Below are positions 19,847 to 29,383 of a DNA stretch of 64,000 bases, one piece after another (position 1 is the first letter of the stretch; every line of letters starts with the position of its first letter). Source of the DNA: Erythrobacter litoralis. GTDB taxonomy: Bacteria > Pseudomonadota > Alphaproteobacteria > Sphingomonadales > Sphingomonadaceae. Below the pieces are notes generated by a model, which was not told the origin of the DNA, searched no databases, and saw only the letters and a list, made by a program, of their open reading frames with translations. The position numbers and the translations under genes are program-made. Location: positions 2,356,001-2,420,000 of the forward strand of contig NZ_CP017057.1 in assembly GCF_001719165.1 (NCBI RefSeq), read 5' to 3'.

Positions 19847-20955
19847 CAACGACCGGAAAACAGCTTTTCACCACCCTTACCGCCGACGGCAAGCTGACGC
19901 TCGAAGTGGCCGAGGCAAGCTTCCCCGAGCCGACCGGTAACCAGGTGCTGCTCAAGATGGAGGCGGCGCCGATCAACCCTTCCGACCTCGCGATCCTAAC
20001 GGGCGCTGCCGATTTCGAGAACGCGGACTATTCCCCCGGCAAGGTCGTCGCCGACATGCCGGAGCCGTTCCTGTCGGGCCAGAAGGGCCGCCACGGCCAG
20101 CGTCTTCCGGCTGGCAATGAAGGCGCGGGCACGGTCGTCGCGACCGGCGACAGCGACGCGGCGAAGGCGCTGATGGGCCAGCGGGTCGCCTGCGTTCCTG
20201 GTACGGCGTTCTCGCAATACGCCATTGCCGATGCGATGATGTGCCTGCCGCTGGGCGATCACTCCGCCGAAGCCGGCGCGTCCTCCTTCGTCAATCCGAT
20301 GACCTCGCTGGGCTTCGTCGAGACCGCGAAGATGGAAGGGCACGACGCGATCGTCCATCTCGCTGCCGCGTCGAACCTCGGCCAGATGCTCAACCGGATC
20401 TGCATCGAGGACGGAATGAAGCTGGTCAACATCGTGCGGCGCAAGGAACACGTCGACCTGCTGAAATCGCAGGGCGCACAATACGTCGTGAATTCATCGG
20501 ACGACGATTTCATGGATCAGCTGCGCAGCGCCATTGCCGAAACCGGGGCCTATCTCGGCTTCGACCCGATCGGCGGCGGCAAGAACACCGACCATGTGCT
20601 CAAAGCGATGGAACAGGTCGCCTCCAGCCAGATGAAGGAATTCTCCCGCTACGGCTCGAACCAGGACAAGAAGGTCTACATTTACGGCAGGCTCGATTTC
20701 TCGCCCACCATCCTGACGCCTTCCTATGGCCTGCAATGGACCGTGTCGGGCTGGCTGCTGACGCCCTTCCTCCAGCGCGCGGGAATGGAGACGGTGGTGA
20801 AGATGCGCCAGCGCGTGCTCGCAAATCTCACCACCACATTCGCCTCGCATTACAAGAGCAAGGTCGACCTCGAAGGGATGCTGACCAAGGAGGCGATCTG
20901 CGACTACCGCCAGATGAAGACGGGCGAGAAATATCTCGTCACGCCCTGGGGCTGA
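19843..20955 (+). CDS. MDR-superfamily zinc-type/quinone oxidoreductase
   Basis: 370 residues. The medium-chain dehydrogenase fold is recognisable from the N-terminal GroES-like part ([25 protein letters not shown]) and the Rossmann part ([24 protein letters not shown]). The classical zinc-binding cysteines are missing, as in quinone-oxidoreductase-like members, so it is probably a zinc-free NAD(P)H oxidoreductase. It is translationally coupled to truA (4-base overlap). The substrate is unknown. Confidence 0.8.
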   Translation: MTTTGKQLFTTLTADGKLTLEVAEASFPEPTGNQVLLKMEAAPINPSDLAILTGAADFENADYSPGKVVADMPEPFLSGQKGRHGQRLPAGNEGAGTVVATGDSDAAKALMGQRVACVPGTAFSQYAIADAMMCLPLGDHSAEAGASSFVNPMTSLGFVETAKMEGHDAIVHLAAASNLGQMLNRICIEDGMKLVNIVRRKEHVDLLKSQGAQYVVNSSDDDFMDQLRSAIAETGAYLGFDPIGGGKNTDHVLKAMEQVASSQMKEFSRYGSNQDKKVYIYGRLDFSPTILTPSYGLQWTVSGWLLTPFLQRAGMETVVKMRQRVLANLTTTFASHYKSKVDLEGMLTKEAICDYRQMKTGEKYLVTPWG

Positions 20956-20980
20956 AAGGGGCGCAGGGCCGCCGCAGGCC

Positions 20981-21002
20981 CCGCCGCCGGGAGAGGCGGC
21001 GG
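20981..21002 (+). terminator. Hairpin after the fmt-truA-oxidoreductase unit
   Basis: CCGCCGCC (20981-20988) and GGCGGCGG (20995-21002) pair around a GGGAGA loop, 25 bases after the stop, followed by TCTT. It is a plausible terminator between convergent genes. Confidence 0.55.
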
Positions 21003-21028
21003 TCTTCGGCTTACCGGAGATCGCCCCT

Positions 21029-21481
21029 TCATTCGGCCTCTGTCGGTTCCCACACCAGAATGCCGCCATCGGCCATCAGCGCCATGTTGAGGCGCCCGTC
21101 CCGCATGACGTAGCTGCGCACGAAACCAAGCTGCTGGCCGAGCTTTTCGCTCAGCGAATCCGGCGGGCACATCGCCATGGTCGAGGCGATGTTCCCGAAC
21201 TGGAGCGAGCCCTGCTTCGCGCCGGTGCTGGCGGTCTCGTAGGAACTGCGCCCGCGATTGCAGTCGAGCTTCATATAGGCCGTCCCGTCCTCGGCGAAGG
21301 TGATCGTGTAGCGGTCGGGATTGTCGGCGCGCGTGGTCCCCTGCGCATCGTCCATCGACTGCATTTCCAGCAGCCGCCAGCTCGTGCCGGCCAGCGGCTC
21401 GGCCATGTCTGGCGTGGTCGTGCAGGCGGCAAGCAGTGCAGCGCCCGCGATTGCGGACATTGAGGCAAGGATACGTGTCAT
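21029..21481 (-). CDS. META/HslJ-domain lipoprotein
   Basis: 150 residues. The signal peptide ends in lipobox LLAAC (Cys20). The META domain follows, with LAGTSWRLLEM, the strand pattern YTITFAEDGTAYMKLDCNRG and the MAMCPP motif. HslJ-like proteins are envelope-associated and linked to heat or novobiocin tolerance in E. coli; the role here is unknown. It follows the Ntn-hydrolase gene by 36 bases on the same strand and may be co-transcribed. Confidence 0.85.
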   Translation of the reverse strand: MTRILASMSAIAGAALLAACTTTPDMAEPLAGTSWRLLEMQSMDDAQGTTRADNPDRYTITFAEDGTAYMKLDCNRGRSSYETASTGAKQGSLQFGNIASTMAMCPPDSLSEKLGQQLGFVRSYVMRDGRLNMALMADGGILVWEPTEAE

Positions 21482-21517
21482 TTCTGTTCTCCCTAGGTCA
21501 GAGGCTTGGCAAACGGG

Positions 21518-22573
21518 TCATTGGGCCGGTTCGAAGGTGAAAGGGGTGGCCGGGACGAAAGCGGCCGAGGTTTCGCCCGAATGGATCGCCGTCATGTCGA
21601 GGCCGAGGTCCAGTTTCATGACCCCTGCGCCTTCGCTGAAGTCGAGCTGGTCGAGTTCGACCCAGAAGACGTTCGGCGACACGGCGGATTCGACGTAGAA
21701 GCGACGATCCTTGTGGTCGGCCACCACCCTCCAGCGCGTGGTCGAAAGGTTGGGCGCATCCTCCATGCTGATGCCATAAGGGACCGAGGCATTCCGCATG
21801 ACGCTGAATACGGAAGCCGCCGCAATCCGAGGGTCATCCGACTGGCGTACTGCGTCGATGTAGTGCGAAGCGCGCACGAAGCGATCGCTCGCGCGGTTCG
21901 TCCCGGGAAGGAACTCGCGTCCGTTGACGCCTTTCCAGTATGCCCGGATCGCGAGCTGATCTTCGAATCTCGGCTCGTTCGTCATCACGCGGTATTCGCG
22001 GGAATGGTGGATTTCGAGCTTGCCATCGACCCATTCGAGAATCGCACTGTCGCCGCTTGCATCGGACAGCGAGAGGTGGACCGTAGTCAGCTTGCCGGGC
22101 TGGTCTGGCACGTCGCCGGTAGCAAGGTCGATCGGGTTGCTGCGGATATGGTCGACCGCCTCTTCGACACTGGCGAAATTGTCGAGGAAGTATTGTGCCC
22201 ACATTGACAGCGAAAGACGCGGTGTCGTCCCGTCATCCTCGGGATATTCGGAATCGGCCAGCCACAGCAGGTTCGCGACGAGCCCCTTCTCGTTCATCCC
22301 GTCGACGGTCGAGATGTCATAGCCCGAGAAGATCATGCTGCCGTGCTTCGAGGTCCACCTGACCGAACGAGGCCCGGCCGCCCCCTCGCGTTCCATTCCG
22401 CGCGGGAAGACCCAAAGGTTGGAAATCATCGGCAGCTTCCAGTCCATCGAGCGTCCGGTGAGCACGCGCCCCTCCGGCCCAAGATAGGTTACGCGGGTGC
22501 AGGCAAGAGCCTGCGCGCTAACCAGGCCAAGGGCGCAAAGCAGCACGGTGAAACACCTTATCAGGCTGGCCAT
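21518..22573 (-). CDS. Choloylglycine hydrolase/penicillin V acylase-family Ntn hydrolase
   Basis: 351 residues from the ATG at 22573, which follows AGGAGAAAG; an upstream ATG (22624) lacks this. The signal peptide ends in AQALA, and the next residue is Cys25 in ACTRVTYLG, the N-terminal nucleophile expected after cleavage. RSMDW, WTSKHGSMIFSGYD and MNEKGLVANLLWL are family motifs. It hydrolyses linear amide bonds, such as acyl-homoserine lactones, penicillin V or bile-salt-like amides in relatives; the true substrate is unknown. Periplasmic. Confidence 0.85.
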   Translation of the reverse strand: MASLIRCFTVLLCALGLVSAQALACTRVTYLGPEGRVLTGRSMDWKLPMISNLWVFPRGMEREGAAGPRSVRWTSKHGSMIFSGYDISTVDGMNEKGLVANLLWLADSEYPEDDGTTPRLSLSMWAQYFLDNFASVEEAVDHIRSNPIDLATGDVPDQPGKLTTVHLSLSDASGDSAILEWVDGKLEIHHSREYRVMTNEPRFEDQLAIRAYWKGVNGREFLPGTNRASDRFVRASHYIDAVRQSDDPRIAAASVFSVMRNASVPYGISMEDAPNLSTTRWRVVADHKDRRFYVESAVSPNVFWVELDQLDFSEGAGVMKLDLGLDMTAIHSGETSAAFVPATPFTFEPAQ

Positions 22574-22791
22574 GTCTTTCTCCTGCATCTGTTCAAGTCT
22601 TCGAAGGGGAAGAGGGTCATCCACAGGAACGGACCGGAAGCTGCCATTGCGGGGGAAGTGATGCTTCGCATGACACCGCCGGCGAGACAGGCCAGCGCGG
22701 GCGCGGCACGCGTCCGGGCGGGCGTCGCTGCGCTCGCTCGTTCCTTCTTGCCGATGGCGCTTTCGCGCACTGCGTCCAAGCCCGCCTCCCT

Positions 22792-23543
22792 TCAGAACCT
22801 CTGGGTCACGCCCACCAGCGGCCCGGTCTGGCTGCCCTCGAAGGCGGTACCCGCATCATCGTAGTCGAGATGAAGATGCCGCCAGCCCACGGATACGAAG
22901 GTGCTGCGGGCGATCCGGTAATTGAGCGTGCCGACAACCTGGTAGGTGAAGTCCGAGCCCACGCCGAAGCCGCCGATATCGGCATGGACGATTCCCGAAA
23001 GCCGCTCGGCGAGCGCGATGTTGACCCGCGCGGCCACGATCGGATCGACGAATGTCTTGTCGGGTGCGACGCTCACTCCGGCGAGCGGCACGTCGACCCG
23101 CCCGTCGAGATTCCACAGGCGCGCCCCTGCGAGCAGGTCGACCGTGATGTCGTCGCCATCCTCGACCCGGGCGCCTGCCAGCGCGGTGATCGCAAGCTGC
23201 GAGACCTCACCCGAAGCCGGTATGCCGGGCGGGACCAGCCCCTCGCGCGAGAGCGAGGCGTAGGACACGTCCGCAACGACCACGAAGCGGTTTCGCCGGA
23301 ACTGCCCGCTGGCAAAGAAGGCCGCATCGAGATCCTCCAGCACCTCGCCGAAGGAATTGTCGAATTCGAGTGCCGGTGCGCCCGCGAAGGGGGTGAAATC
23401 TCCGGTCGCCTCGGCGAGCCAGCCATAGACGGTTATCTGCCCGCCCCGTCGGAAGCCTCTTCGTCTTCCACCTCCTGCGCATGGACGGGCGCCGCGAGGG
23501 CAGCGAGAGCGGCCGCACCCAGAAATGCCTTCGCAAGGTCCAT
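22792..23543 (-). pseudogene. Outer-membrane beta-barrel protein, frameshifted
   Basis: The N-terminus (ATG 23543) reads a good signal peptide (MDLAKAFLGAAALAAL to APVHAQ) and then stops at a TAA near 23434 after EASDGAGR. One base out of frame the protein continues as QITVYGWLAEATGDFTPFAG, then AFFASGQFRRNRFVVVADVSY, through alternating beta strands to a terminal QRF, the C-terminal Phe of outer-membrane barrels. The shift lies in the G/C run near 23438-23446. Full length would be about 250 residues. Either a recent mutation or a sequencing error. The start overlaps the amidohydrolase stop (TGATG). Confidence 0.7.
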
Positions 23544-24895
23544 CACGGCGCGCCCTTCACGATGCGGCCATCCTTCATGATGACGGCGAAATTGCGCTGC
23601 GGATCAGCGATCAGGTCGATATCGGCAAGCGGGTCGCCCTCGACGAGGATGAGATCGGCAAGCGCCCCTTCCTCCACCACGCCGAGCCGACCCTCATAGG
23701 GCGTGCGCGGCCCCGAGAGCGCGAGCAATTGCGCGTTGTCATGCGTCGCGAGGCGCAGCAATTCGGCCGGCGTGAAATAGGGCTTGAGCCGCAGGAGATA
23801 GGCGTTCTGCTGTTCGTTGAGATCGGGTTCGAACAGGAAATCGGTGCCCCAGGCGAGCTTGACGCCGAGCCGCTTCGCCAGGGGCCAGACGCGCTTCTGG
23901 CCCTCGATCACGGGCTTGCGCTTCTCGCGCCGTTTCGGGTCCATCGCCTCGGTCGATTCGACGAGCATCTGGCCCGACAGCCACACGCCCTTTTCCGCCA
24001 TCAGCTTCAGCGTGTCCTCGTCGAGCAGGTTGCCGTGCTCGATCACCTTCACCCCCGCCTCGATCGCACGGCGGACCGATTTCGGATGATAGGCGTGGAC
24101 GGTGACATAGGTGTTCCAGTCGGAGGCCGCATCGACCGCGGCCTTCATTTCGTCGAGCGTGTATTGCGTGACATCGAGCGGGTCGTATTCCGAGCTTGTC
24201 CCGCCGCCCGCGGCGATCTTGATCTGGCTGGCGCCGAAACGCAGGTTCTCGCGCACCGCGGTCAGCACTTCGGCCCGGCCATCGGCGATGACGCTTGCCC
24301 AGACCTGCTCGGCGCGCGGGATCTTGCCGGTGAAACGGCGCGATGGCTCGTCCGGCAGGCGCAAATCGGCATGGCCCGAAGTCTGCGAGATCATCGGCCC
24401 TGACGGCCATATGCGCGGCCCCATCACCCGGCCGCTGTCGATCAGGCGCTTCAGTTCGAAAGACGGCCCTCCGACATCGCGCACCGCGGTGAAGCCCCGC
24501 AACAGCATCGCTCGCGCCTGCCCGGCGGAAAGCTGCATCACCTTTTCAAGGCCCATGTCAGGTTCGAGCATCTGCGCGGGCGAAAGGCTGTTGAACATCA
24601 TGTGGACGTGGTTGTCGATCAGGCCGGGCATCAGCGTGCGCCCGCGCCCATCGATCACGATCGCGCCCTCACCCGAAGCCTTCGCCCCGGCCCCGATCGC
24701 CGCGATCGTGTTGCCTTGCACCAGTACATCGGTCGAATCGGAGAGCGTTTCCGAAGATCCGTCGAATATGCGGACGCCGGTGAACAGGACTTCATCGGGC
24801 GGCGCATCCTGCGCGGAAACCGACACGCAGAAAAATGCAGCGAGCAGAAAGACCAGCAGCGGGCCGAGCGCGCCCTCGATCGAAGTCGTCCTCAT
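23543..24895 (-). CDS. Secreted amidohydrolase (imidazolonepropionase/prolidase-like)
   Basis: 450 residues from the ATG at 24895, with GGAGGGGAG upstream. A signal peptide (about 1-28, ending VSAQ) is followed by a TIM-barrel amidohydrolase: metal-binding HVH in LIDNHVHMMF, further histidines in VHAYHPKS and IEHGNLL, and the Asp in LAWGTDFLF. Close relatives are Xaa-Pro dipeptidase or organophosphate-hydrolase-like enzymes; the substrate is not predictable. It is translationally coupled to the downstream beta-barrel gene, hinting at a shared envelope role. Confidence 0.85.
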   Translation of the reverse strand: MRTTSIEGALGPLLVFLLAAFFCVSVSAQDAPPDEVLFTGVRIFDGSSETLSDSTDVLVQGNTIAAIGAGAKASGEGAIVIDGRGRTLMPGLIDNHVHMMFNSLSPAQMLEPDMGLEKVMQLSAGQARAMLLRGFTAVRDVGGPSFELKRLIDSGRVMGPRIWPSGPMISQTSGHADLRLPDEPSRRFTGKIPRAEQVWASVIADGRAEVLTAVRENLRFGASQIKIAAGGGTSSEYDPLDVTQYTLDEMKAAVDAASDWNTYVTVHAYHPKSVRRAIEAGVKVIEHGNLLDEDTLKLMAEKGVWLSGQMLVESTEAMDPKRREKRKPVIEGQKRVWPLAKRLGVKLAWGTDFLFEPDLNEQQNAYLLRLKPYFTPAELLRLATHDNAQLLALSGPRTPYEGRLGVVEEGALADLILVEGDPLADIDLIADPQRNFAVIMKDGRIVKGAP

Positions 24896-24937
24896 GAAGG
24901 TCTCCCCTCCTTCCTTGCGACCCGACACTGTCTAGGC

Positions 24938-25020
24938 CTGCAATTTTATCATATGATGACAGATCGAGATGAATTTGAAAGAAACTTATTTCGCCAATGG
25001 AGCGATGAATAATATTTAAT
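24938..25020. other. AT-rich pocket with palindrome and a very short ORF
   Basis: This short AT-rich stretch between two minus-strand genes contains the palindrome ATCATATGAT (24948-24957). It also holds a plus-strand mini-ORF (24953-25012, 19 codons, beginning MMTDRDEFERNLF), whose charged composition resembles the start of a normal protein. It may be the amidohydrolase promoter region or the stub of a lost gene. Neither can be proven. Confidence 0.3.
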
Positions 25021-25047
25021 TATGATTTCACTCGATCTTCGGGTCCC

Positions 25048-25644
25048 TCAGTCGGCATATCGCTCGACTATCCAGGCCGCCTCGAGAACGAGGAAGGCGA
25101 TCACGAGGGCAAGGTGGAACCGGCGATTGTCCCAGCGGATCGCGGCAAGGCAGGCGATTGCATAGGAGACCTGGCGCACCGGATAGAGCGCTCCGAGCGA
25201 GGCGAAGTGCGCCGGGCCCTTCAGCGCGGTATCGACCATGTCGAACAGGAACAGCGCACCCAGAAAGCCGAAGAACCAGCCGCGATGTTCGAAGAAGTAA
25301 TCTTCGTAAGGCGCCCCTTCGTCCAGCTGGTCGGGAAACAGCAGCGCCGCCGTGAAGAAATGCAGCGAGGCGAAGAAGATGAGGAAGGCATAGGTCTCGA
25401 ACGGCCAGAAGGTGACCTTGGCGAGCGCGAATTCGAACCACCAGAAATGCGCGGTCAGCAGAAGCAGGAAAATCGCCCACAGCGTATGGACGAGATAGGG
25501 CGTGTTGCGCCGCCGGTTCTGGGCGAAACCTGCAAGGCCGTTGAGTATCCGCGCGATGGCCAGCGAGGTGACCACGCCAAGGATCACTCGGATATGCGCG
25601 AAGGTCGCCTCGTCGACCTGTACCGGCTCCATCCCGTCGATCAT
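25048..25644 (-). CDS. Multi-pass membrane protein, unknown function
   Basis: About 198 residues if started at ATG 25644 (MIDGMEPVQ); a longer start exists at 25713. Five hydrophobic stretches rich in Phe, Trp and Leu predict a five-helix inner-membrane protein (for example HTLWAIFLLLLTAHFWWFEFAL and FLIFFASLHFFTAALLF). I do not recognise a family. It is separated from the asparaginase gene by about 120 bases and is probably monocistronic. Confidence 0.6.
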   Translation of the reverse strand: MIDGMEPVQVDEATFAHIRVILGVVTSLAIARILNGLAGFAQNRRRNTPYLVHTLWAIFLLLLTAHFWWFEFALAKVTFWPFETYAFLIFFASLHFFTAALLFPDQLDEGAPYEDYFFEHRGWFFGFLGALFLFDMVDTALKGPAHFASLGALYPVRQVSYAIACLAAIRWDNRRFHLALVIAFLVLEAAWIVERYAD

Positions 25645-25764
25645 GCGCACCTGCCCTGTGTCCGTCCCGCCGCACCAATGCGCTGGCCGGGCCGAGCCTA
25701 GGGCCGGGATCATCGCATTCCAATGCGCCGGGCGGGATATCGACAGGAGCGCGCCGCCCGCCGC

Positions 25765-26751
25765 TCACCGTCCGTCGAACGCCGCCTGTATCCGGGCGGG
25801 GTCGGTAATCCCGTTCGCGATCAGCACCATCAGCAGCACTCGCGCCTTGGCGGGGCCAAGTGCGCGCGCGGCGACGAAGCCGTGCGCATCGTCGTCGACC
25901 TCGACATTGCGATCGACCATCCCTTCATCGACCCGGGCCGAACGGACCACTGGCACGCCGCCTGCGGCTGCCCTTGAAAGCGCCTCGATCACCACGCGCG
26001 GCGCGTTGCCCTGCCCCATCCCGGCAAGCACGATCCCCTTGCATCCGATGCCGAGCAGCGCTTCGACAGGCTTTGCATCCATGCCCGCGCCCGCCGTCAG
26101 GATGGCGACGCGGGGAAGCGCGTCGGGCCAGGCAAAGCGCGCCGGGCTGCCGGTGCGGTGGGCGGGCGCGAACCAGTCGAGGCTCGAAGGGGTGACGCGC
26201 GCCAGCGGCCCGCGCGGAAAGCCCCTGAACGCGTCGATATTCGCGGTCGCGGCCTTGCGCACATCGGCGGCGGCGAAGACCGTGTCGGCCATGACGACGA
26301 GCACCCCGCGCCCGGCGCTTTCGGGATCGCTAGCCACCCGTACCGCATTGGCGAAATTGCGCATCCCGTCGCTTCCCACCGCGTCCGAGGGCCGCATCGC
26401 GCCCACCAGCACGACAGGCTTTCGCGGGGGCAGGGTGAAGTCGAGCAGGAAGGCGGTTTCCTCGGCCGTGTCGGTGCCATGGGTGACGATGATCCCGGCG
26501 ATCACGGGGTCGTCCTGGGCCGCGGCGATGTCCCGGTGGAGCGCGTCCCATTCCTTCCAGCCGATGTCCTGCGAGCCGATCCGCGCGACGGGACGGGGGA
26601 CAAGCTCCGCCTCGAGCTCGAGCGAGCCGGCTTCGCCGAGCATCGTCTCAAGCGCCACCTCGCCTGCGGCATAGGCCTTGCCCGTGCGCGTACGCGCCGC
26701 CCCGGCGATGGTGCCGCCGGTGCCGAGAACGAGGATGCGCGGTATCGTCAT
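25765..26751 (-). CDS. L-asparaginase, bacterial type I/II family
   Basis: 328 residues. The two asparaginase signatures are present: LGTGGTIAG near the N-terminus, with the nucleophilic Thr, and IIVTHGTDTAEETAF (Thr-Asp pair). GAMRPSDAVGSDG is also conserved. It hydrolyses asparagine to aspartate and ammonia. There is no signal peptide, so it should be cytoplasmic. It ends 14 bases before the next gene's stop region on the same strand and may share transcription with the downstream lipoprotein gene. Confidence 0.9.
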   Translation of the reverse strand: MTIPRILVLGTGGTIAGAARTRTGKAYAAGEVALETMLGEAGSLELEAELVPRPVARIGSQDIGWKEWDALHRDIAAAQDDPVIAGIIVTHGTDTAEETAFLLDFTLPPRKPVVLVGAMRPSDAVGSDGMRNFANAVRVASDPESAGRGVLVVMADTVFAAADVRKAATANIDAFRGFPRGPLARVTPSSLDWFAPAHRTGSPARFAWPDALPRVAILTAGAGMDAKPVEALLGIGCKGIVLAGMGQGNAPRVVIEALSRAAAGGVPVVRSARVDEGMVDRNVEVDDDAHGFVAARALGPAKARVLLMVLIANGITDPARIQAAFDGR

Positions 26752-26764
26752 CGGGCCACCGCGC

Positions 26765-27583
26765 CTAGAGCGCGAGCGTCACGCGCGAGCCCGCGGCGAT
26801 CAGACGGCCGCGCTCGAAAGCGAGCGTGCCGGGCCTTTCGGCGCCGGGATAGGCCTGGCCCAGCAGGTCGAGCGCTTCGCGGATATCCGCGGCGAGACCG
26901 GGCTTTGCGGCGAGGATCGCGGGCTCCGCATCCTCGAAAGCGCTCGCGGCGGCGCGATAGAAACCGTAGCCGTCGAGATAGGGTTCGTAACGATCGGAAC
27001 CCTGCGCCTCGCCGTACATGGCGATCGCGCGGTCGATCATGTTGGAGGCGACCCGAGCGGCGATGTCGGCCTCGCTCGCCTGACTGTCCGGGGCCTTGCG
27101 CCCGGCTTCCTCGATGGCGGCCAGGATCGCGCCATAGCGTTCATTCACCTCGATATCCGCGCGGCCGGACAGCACCGCCTGCGAGGCCTCGTTGAAGCGC
27201 GGCTTCAGATCGGCGACGCCCAGTTCGGCAAAGACCGGGTCCATGTCGGCGAGCACTTCGGACACCGGGTGACCGAACATTTCCGCTGCCGGATCGGTCT
27301 TTCCGGCAAGAAAGGCGTCGTAGGCAGCGATCGCATGCGCCTCGGCCACGGCAAGCGCGGTGAGGTAGACCACCGGATCGCGGGCGGCGGCATCGAAATC
27401 GACGCCGCCCTCTCCGGTTTCGCCGCCCTCTCCGGCTTCACCACCTTCGCCGCCTTCGCCCGCGGGGCCGGGCTGCATTTCGGCGGTTTCGCCATCGGTA
27501 TCGACGGGGGCTTCCTCCGCGCATCCGGCAAGGCCCGAACCCGCCAGCGCGCCCGCAAGCCCGAGTTGCGCCCATGTCTTCAT
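26765..27583 (-). CDS. Lipoprotein with Gly/Glu repeat linker, unknown family
   Basis: 272 residues from ATG 27583; another ATG lies four codons upstream. The signal peptide ends in lipobox SGLAGC. A low-complexity linker follows, built of repeated GEGGE/GEGGEA units (about residues 40-62). The rest is a helical domain rich in Ala (YLTALAVAEAHAIAAYDAF, EVNERYGAILAAIEEAG), somewhat reminiscent of imelysin-like helical envelope proteins. I cannot name it with confidence. Confidence 0.6.
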   Translation of the reverse strand: MKTWAQLGLAGALAGSGLAGCAEEAPVDTDGETAEMQPGPAGEGGEGGEAGEGGETGEGGVDFDAAARDPVVYLTALAVAEAHAIAAYDAFLAGKTDPAAEMFGHPVSEVLADMDPVFAELGVADLKPRFNEASQAVLSGRADIEVNERYGAILAAIEEAGRKAPDSQASEADIAARVASNMIDRAIAMYGEAQGSDRYEPYLDGYGFYRAAASAFEDAEPAILAAKPGLAADIREALDLLGQAYPGAERPGTLAFERGRLIAAGSRVTLAL

Positions 27584-27675
27584 TTCAACCTTCATCGCGC
27601 AGCCCTGTGCCTGTTTTTCGTCGCCCGCTCCCTAGGACGAGGGTGGAGCGCATGCAAAGGAAAGCGGGCAGCGGA

Positions 27676-29112
27676 TCAAAGGCCGAGGATGGCCGGATCG
27701 ATCCCCTGCGCCTCGAACGCCTCGACGAGATTGGCCTGCGTGCGGGCAAGATCGTGCGCGCTGGCGCGGCGCTGCATTTCAGCGAGCGCCTGACGGTCGA
27801 ACAGCCGCCCGCCCGCGATCACCGCATCAGGCGAACCGAGCATGCCCAGATCGCCCCGCGGATCGCCGCCAAGCAGCAGGAGGTCGGCCCTCTGGCCTTC
27901 CTTAACGGCGCCCCATTCGCCTTCCTCGTCCAGCACCTTTGCCGCGTTCAGCGTCGCCATGCGCAGCGCATCGGAGGGCGCGATTCCCGCTTCGACCAGC
28001 AGGTGCAGTTCATCGAGCAGCGAAGTGCCGGGAATGTTGGTGAAGATTCCCGCATCGCTCCCTGCAACCAGCAGCACGCCTTCTTCGTGGAGCATCCTCG
28101 TCATCGCCTTGTAGAATTCGAACGCCGCGCGGTGGCGGATGGGGTCCTCGTTCGACCAGCGCTCGTATTCAGCGCCGCTGGCTGCGACGAGCAGCGGGTT
28201 GAGCCTGTCGGTGCCGGGCCGATCGAGATAGGCGCCTCCCGTCTCGGCCACCTGCAACAGGTTGTAGAAAGCGAGCAGGGTCGGATCGACCGGCACGCCC
28301 GCTTGCGCGATTCGCCGCGCGAGGGCACGGCCCGCCGCATCGTCATGCGCATCGCGAAGCCCGTGCCAGACGATGGATTCGACATGCTCGATCGTGACGA
28401 AGCCGTCGTCCAGCACCTCTTCGAAAGCGATGGCGAAAGGCTTCTCGTGAGGCATGCCCGGCAGCCGCTCACCCTCGGGCGTGTGGCCCATGATCGTCAT
28501 GCCAAGCTGGCGCGCTTCCTCCAGCACCGCTTCATAGGCCGTGCGCGTGAGGTTCGAATAGACCTTGAGCCTGCGAAAGCCCGCCGCGTGGTGCGCCCGC
28601 ACGGCAGCGCGCGCCTCCTCGGCGGTGACCACCATGTGATGATTGACCTGCGCATTGGGGCCGGGGCTGTTTAGGATCGGACCGGTCGTGACCAGCCTCG
28701 GACCCGGCATCTTGCCGCTCGAAATCCGCCGGGCGAGCCGCAGGTGGAACGGCATGCCCGAAGCGTTGCGGATTGTCGTGACCCCTGCCGCGAGATAGGC
28801 ACCGAGCGAGGCTTCGTCCCAGACATGGACATGCATGTCGGCAAGGCCCGCCATGACGAGGCGGCCATTGCCCTCGATCATGCGCGCACCCGCCGGCGCT
28901 GTCAGCGATGAGGCCTCTATCCGCGCGATCCGTCCGTCGGCGATCAGGATCGAGCGCCCGGTCTCGATCCGGCCGCCCGGCTCGTCGAGGTGGAGCACGC
29001 TCACGTCATCGAGCAGGATCGTCTCGCCGTCCCCGGTCGTCCCGCCGGCCCCCGCCTGCGCGCTCAGCCCGAGCAGCGCGGCGAACCAGAAACCCAGATG
29101 CCAAATCCGCAT
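27676..29112 (-). CDS. Secreted amidohydrolase, second copy type
   Basis: 478 residues with a signal peptide (about 1-21, ending QAGAG). Amidohydrolase features: LADMHVHVWDE (HxH), further histidines in IMGHTPEGE and TIEHVESIVWHG, and the Asp in LLVAGSDAGIFTN. It differs clearly from the enzyme at 23543, with a different metal-site context, so it is a separate subfamily. A role in scavenging peptides or xenobiotics in the periplasm is possible but not shown. Confidence 0.85.
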   Translation of the reverse strand: MRIWHLGFWFAALLGLSAQAGAGGTTGDGETILLDDVSVLHLDEPGGRIETGRSILIADGRIARIEASSLTAPAGARMIEGNGRLVMAGLADMHVHVWDEASLGAYLAAGVTTIRNASGMPFHLRLARRISSGKMPGPRLVTTGPILNSPGPNAQVNHHMVVTAEEARAAVRAHHAAGFRRLKVYSNLTRTAYEAVLEEARQLGMTIMGHTPEGERLPGMPHEKPFAIAFEEVLDDGFVTIEHVESIVWHGLRDAHDDAAGRALARRIAQAGVPVDPTLLAFYNLLQVAETGGAYLDRPGTDRLNPLLVAASGAEYERWSNEDPIRHRAAFEFYKAMTRMLHEEGVLLVAGSDAGIFTNIPGTSLLDELHLLVEAGIAPSDALRMATLNAAKVLDEEGEWGAVKEGQRADLLLLGGDPRGDLGMLGSPDAVIAGGRLFDRQALAEMQRRASAHDLARTQANLVEAFEAQGIDPAILGL

Positions 29113-29242
29113 GCCCCTCTCCGCGGTGACTTGCCCGGCGCAGCGAAGCCATCATCGCTCCCCGGCGACTGGTGGCAAGCGATCGAAGACCCGTGCTTGA
29201 CCACCTCGATACCTAAGCCTAATCGGCATCCCTCTCGCAAGA

Positions 29243-29318
29243 GGGCGATTAGCTCAGTTGGTAGAGCATCTCGTTTACACCGAGAGGGTCGGCAGTTCGA
29301 GCCTGTCATCGCCCACCA
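29243..29318 (+). tRNA. tRNA-Val (anticodon TAC)
   Basis: 76 nucleotides with a complete cloverleaf. The acceptor GGGCGAT pairs with ATCGCCC; the D-arm is AGCTCAGTTGGTAGAGC; the anticodon loop TTTACAC gives TAC; the T-arm is GGCAGTTCGAGCCTG; CCA is encoded. Confidence 0.97.
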
Positions 29319-29383
29319 GTTTCCGGACCGTCCGCGTGGCGATTTCGGCCGGATCACTCCGGGGCGCAGGGCCGAACCCTCGC

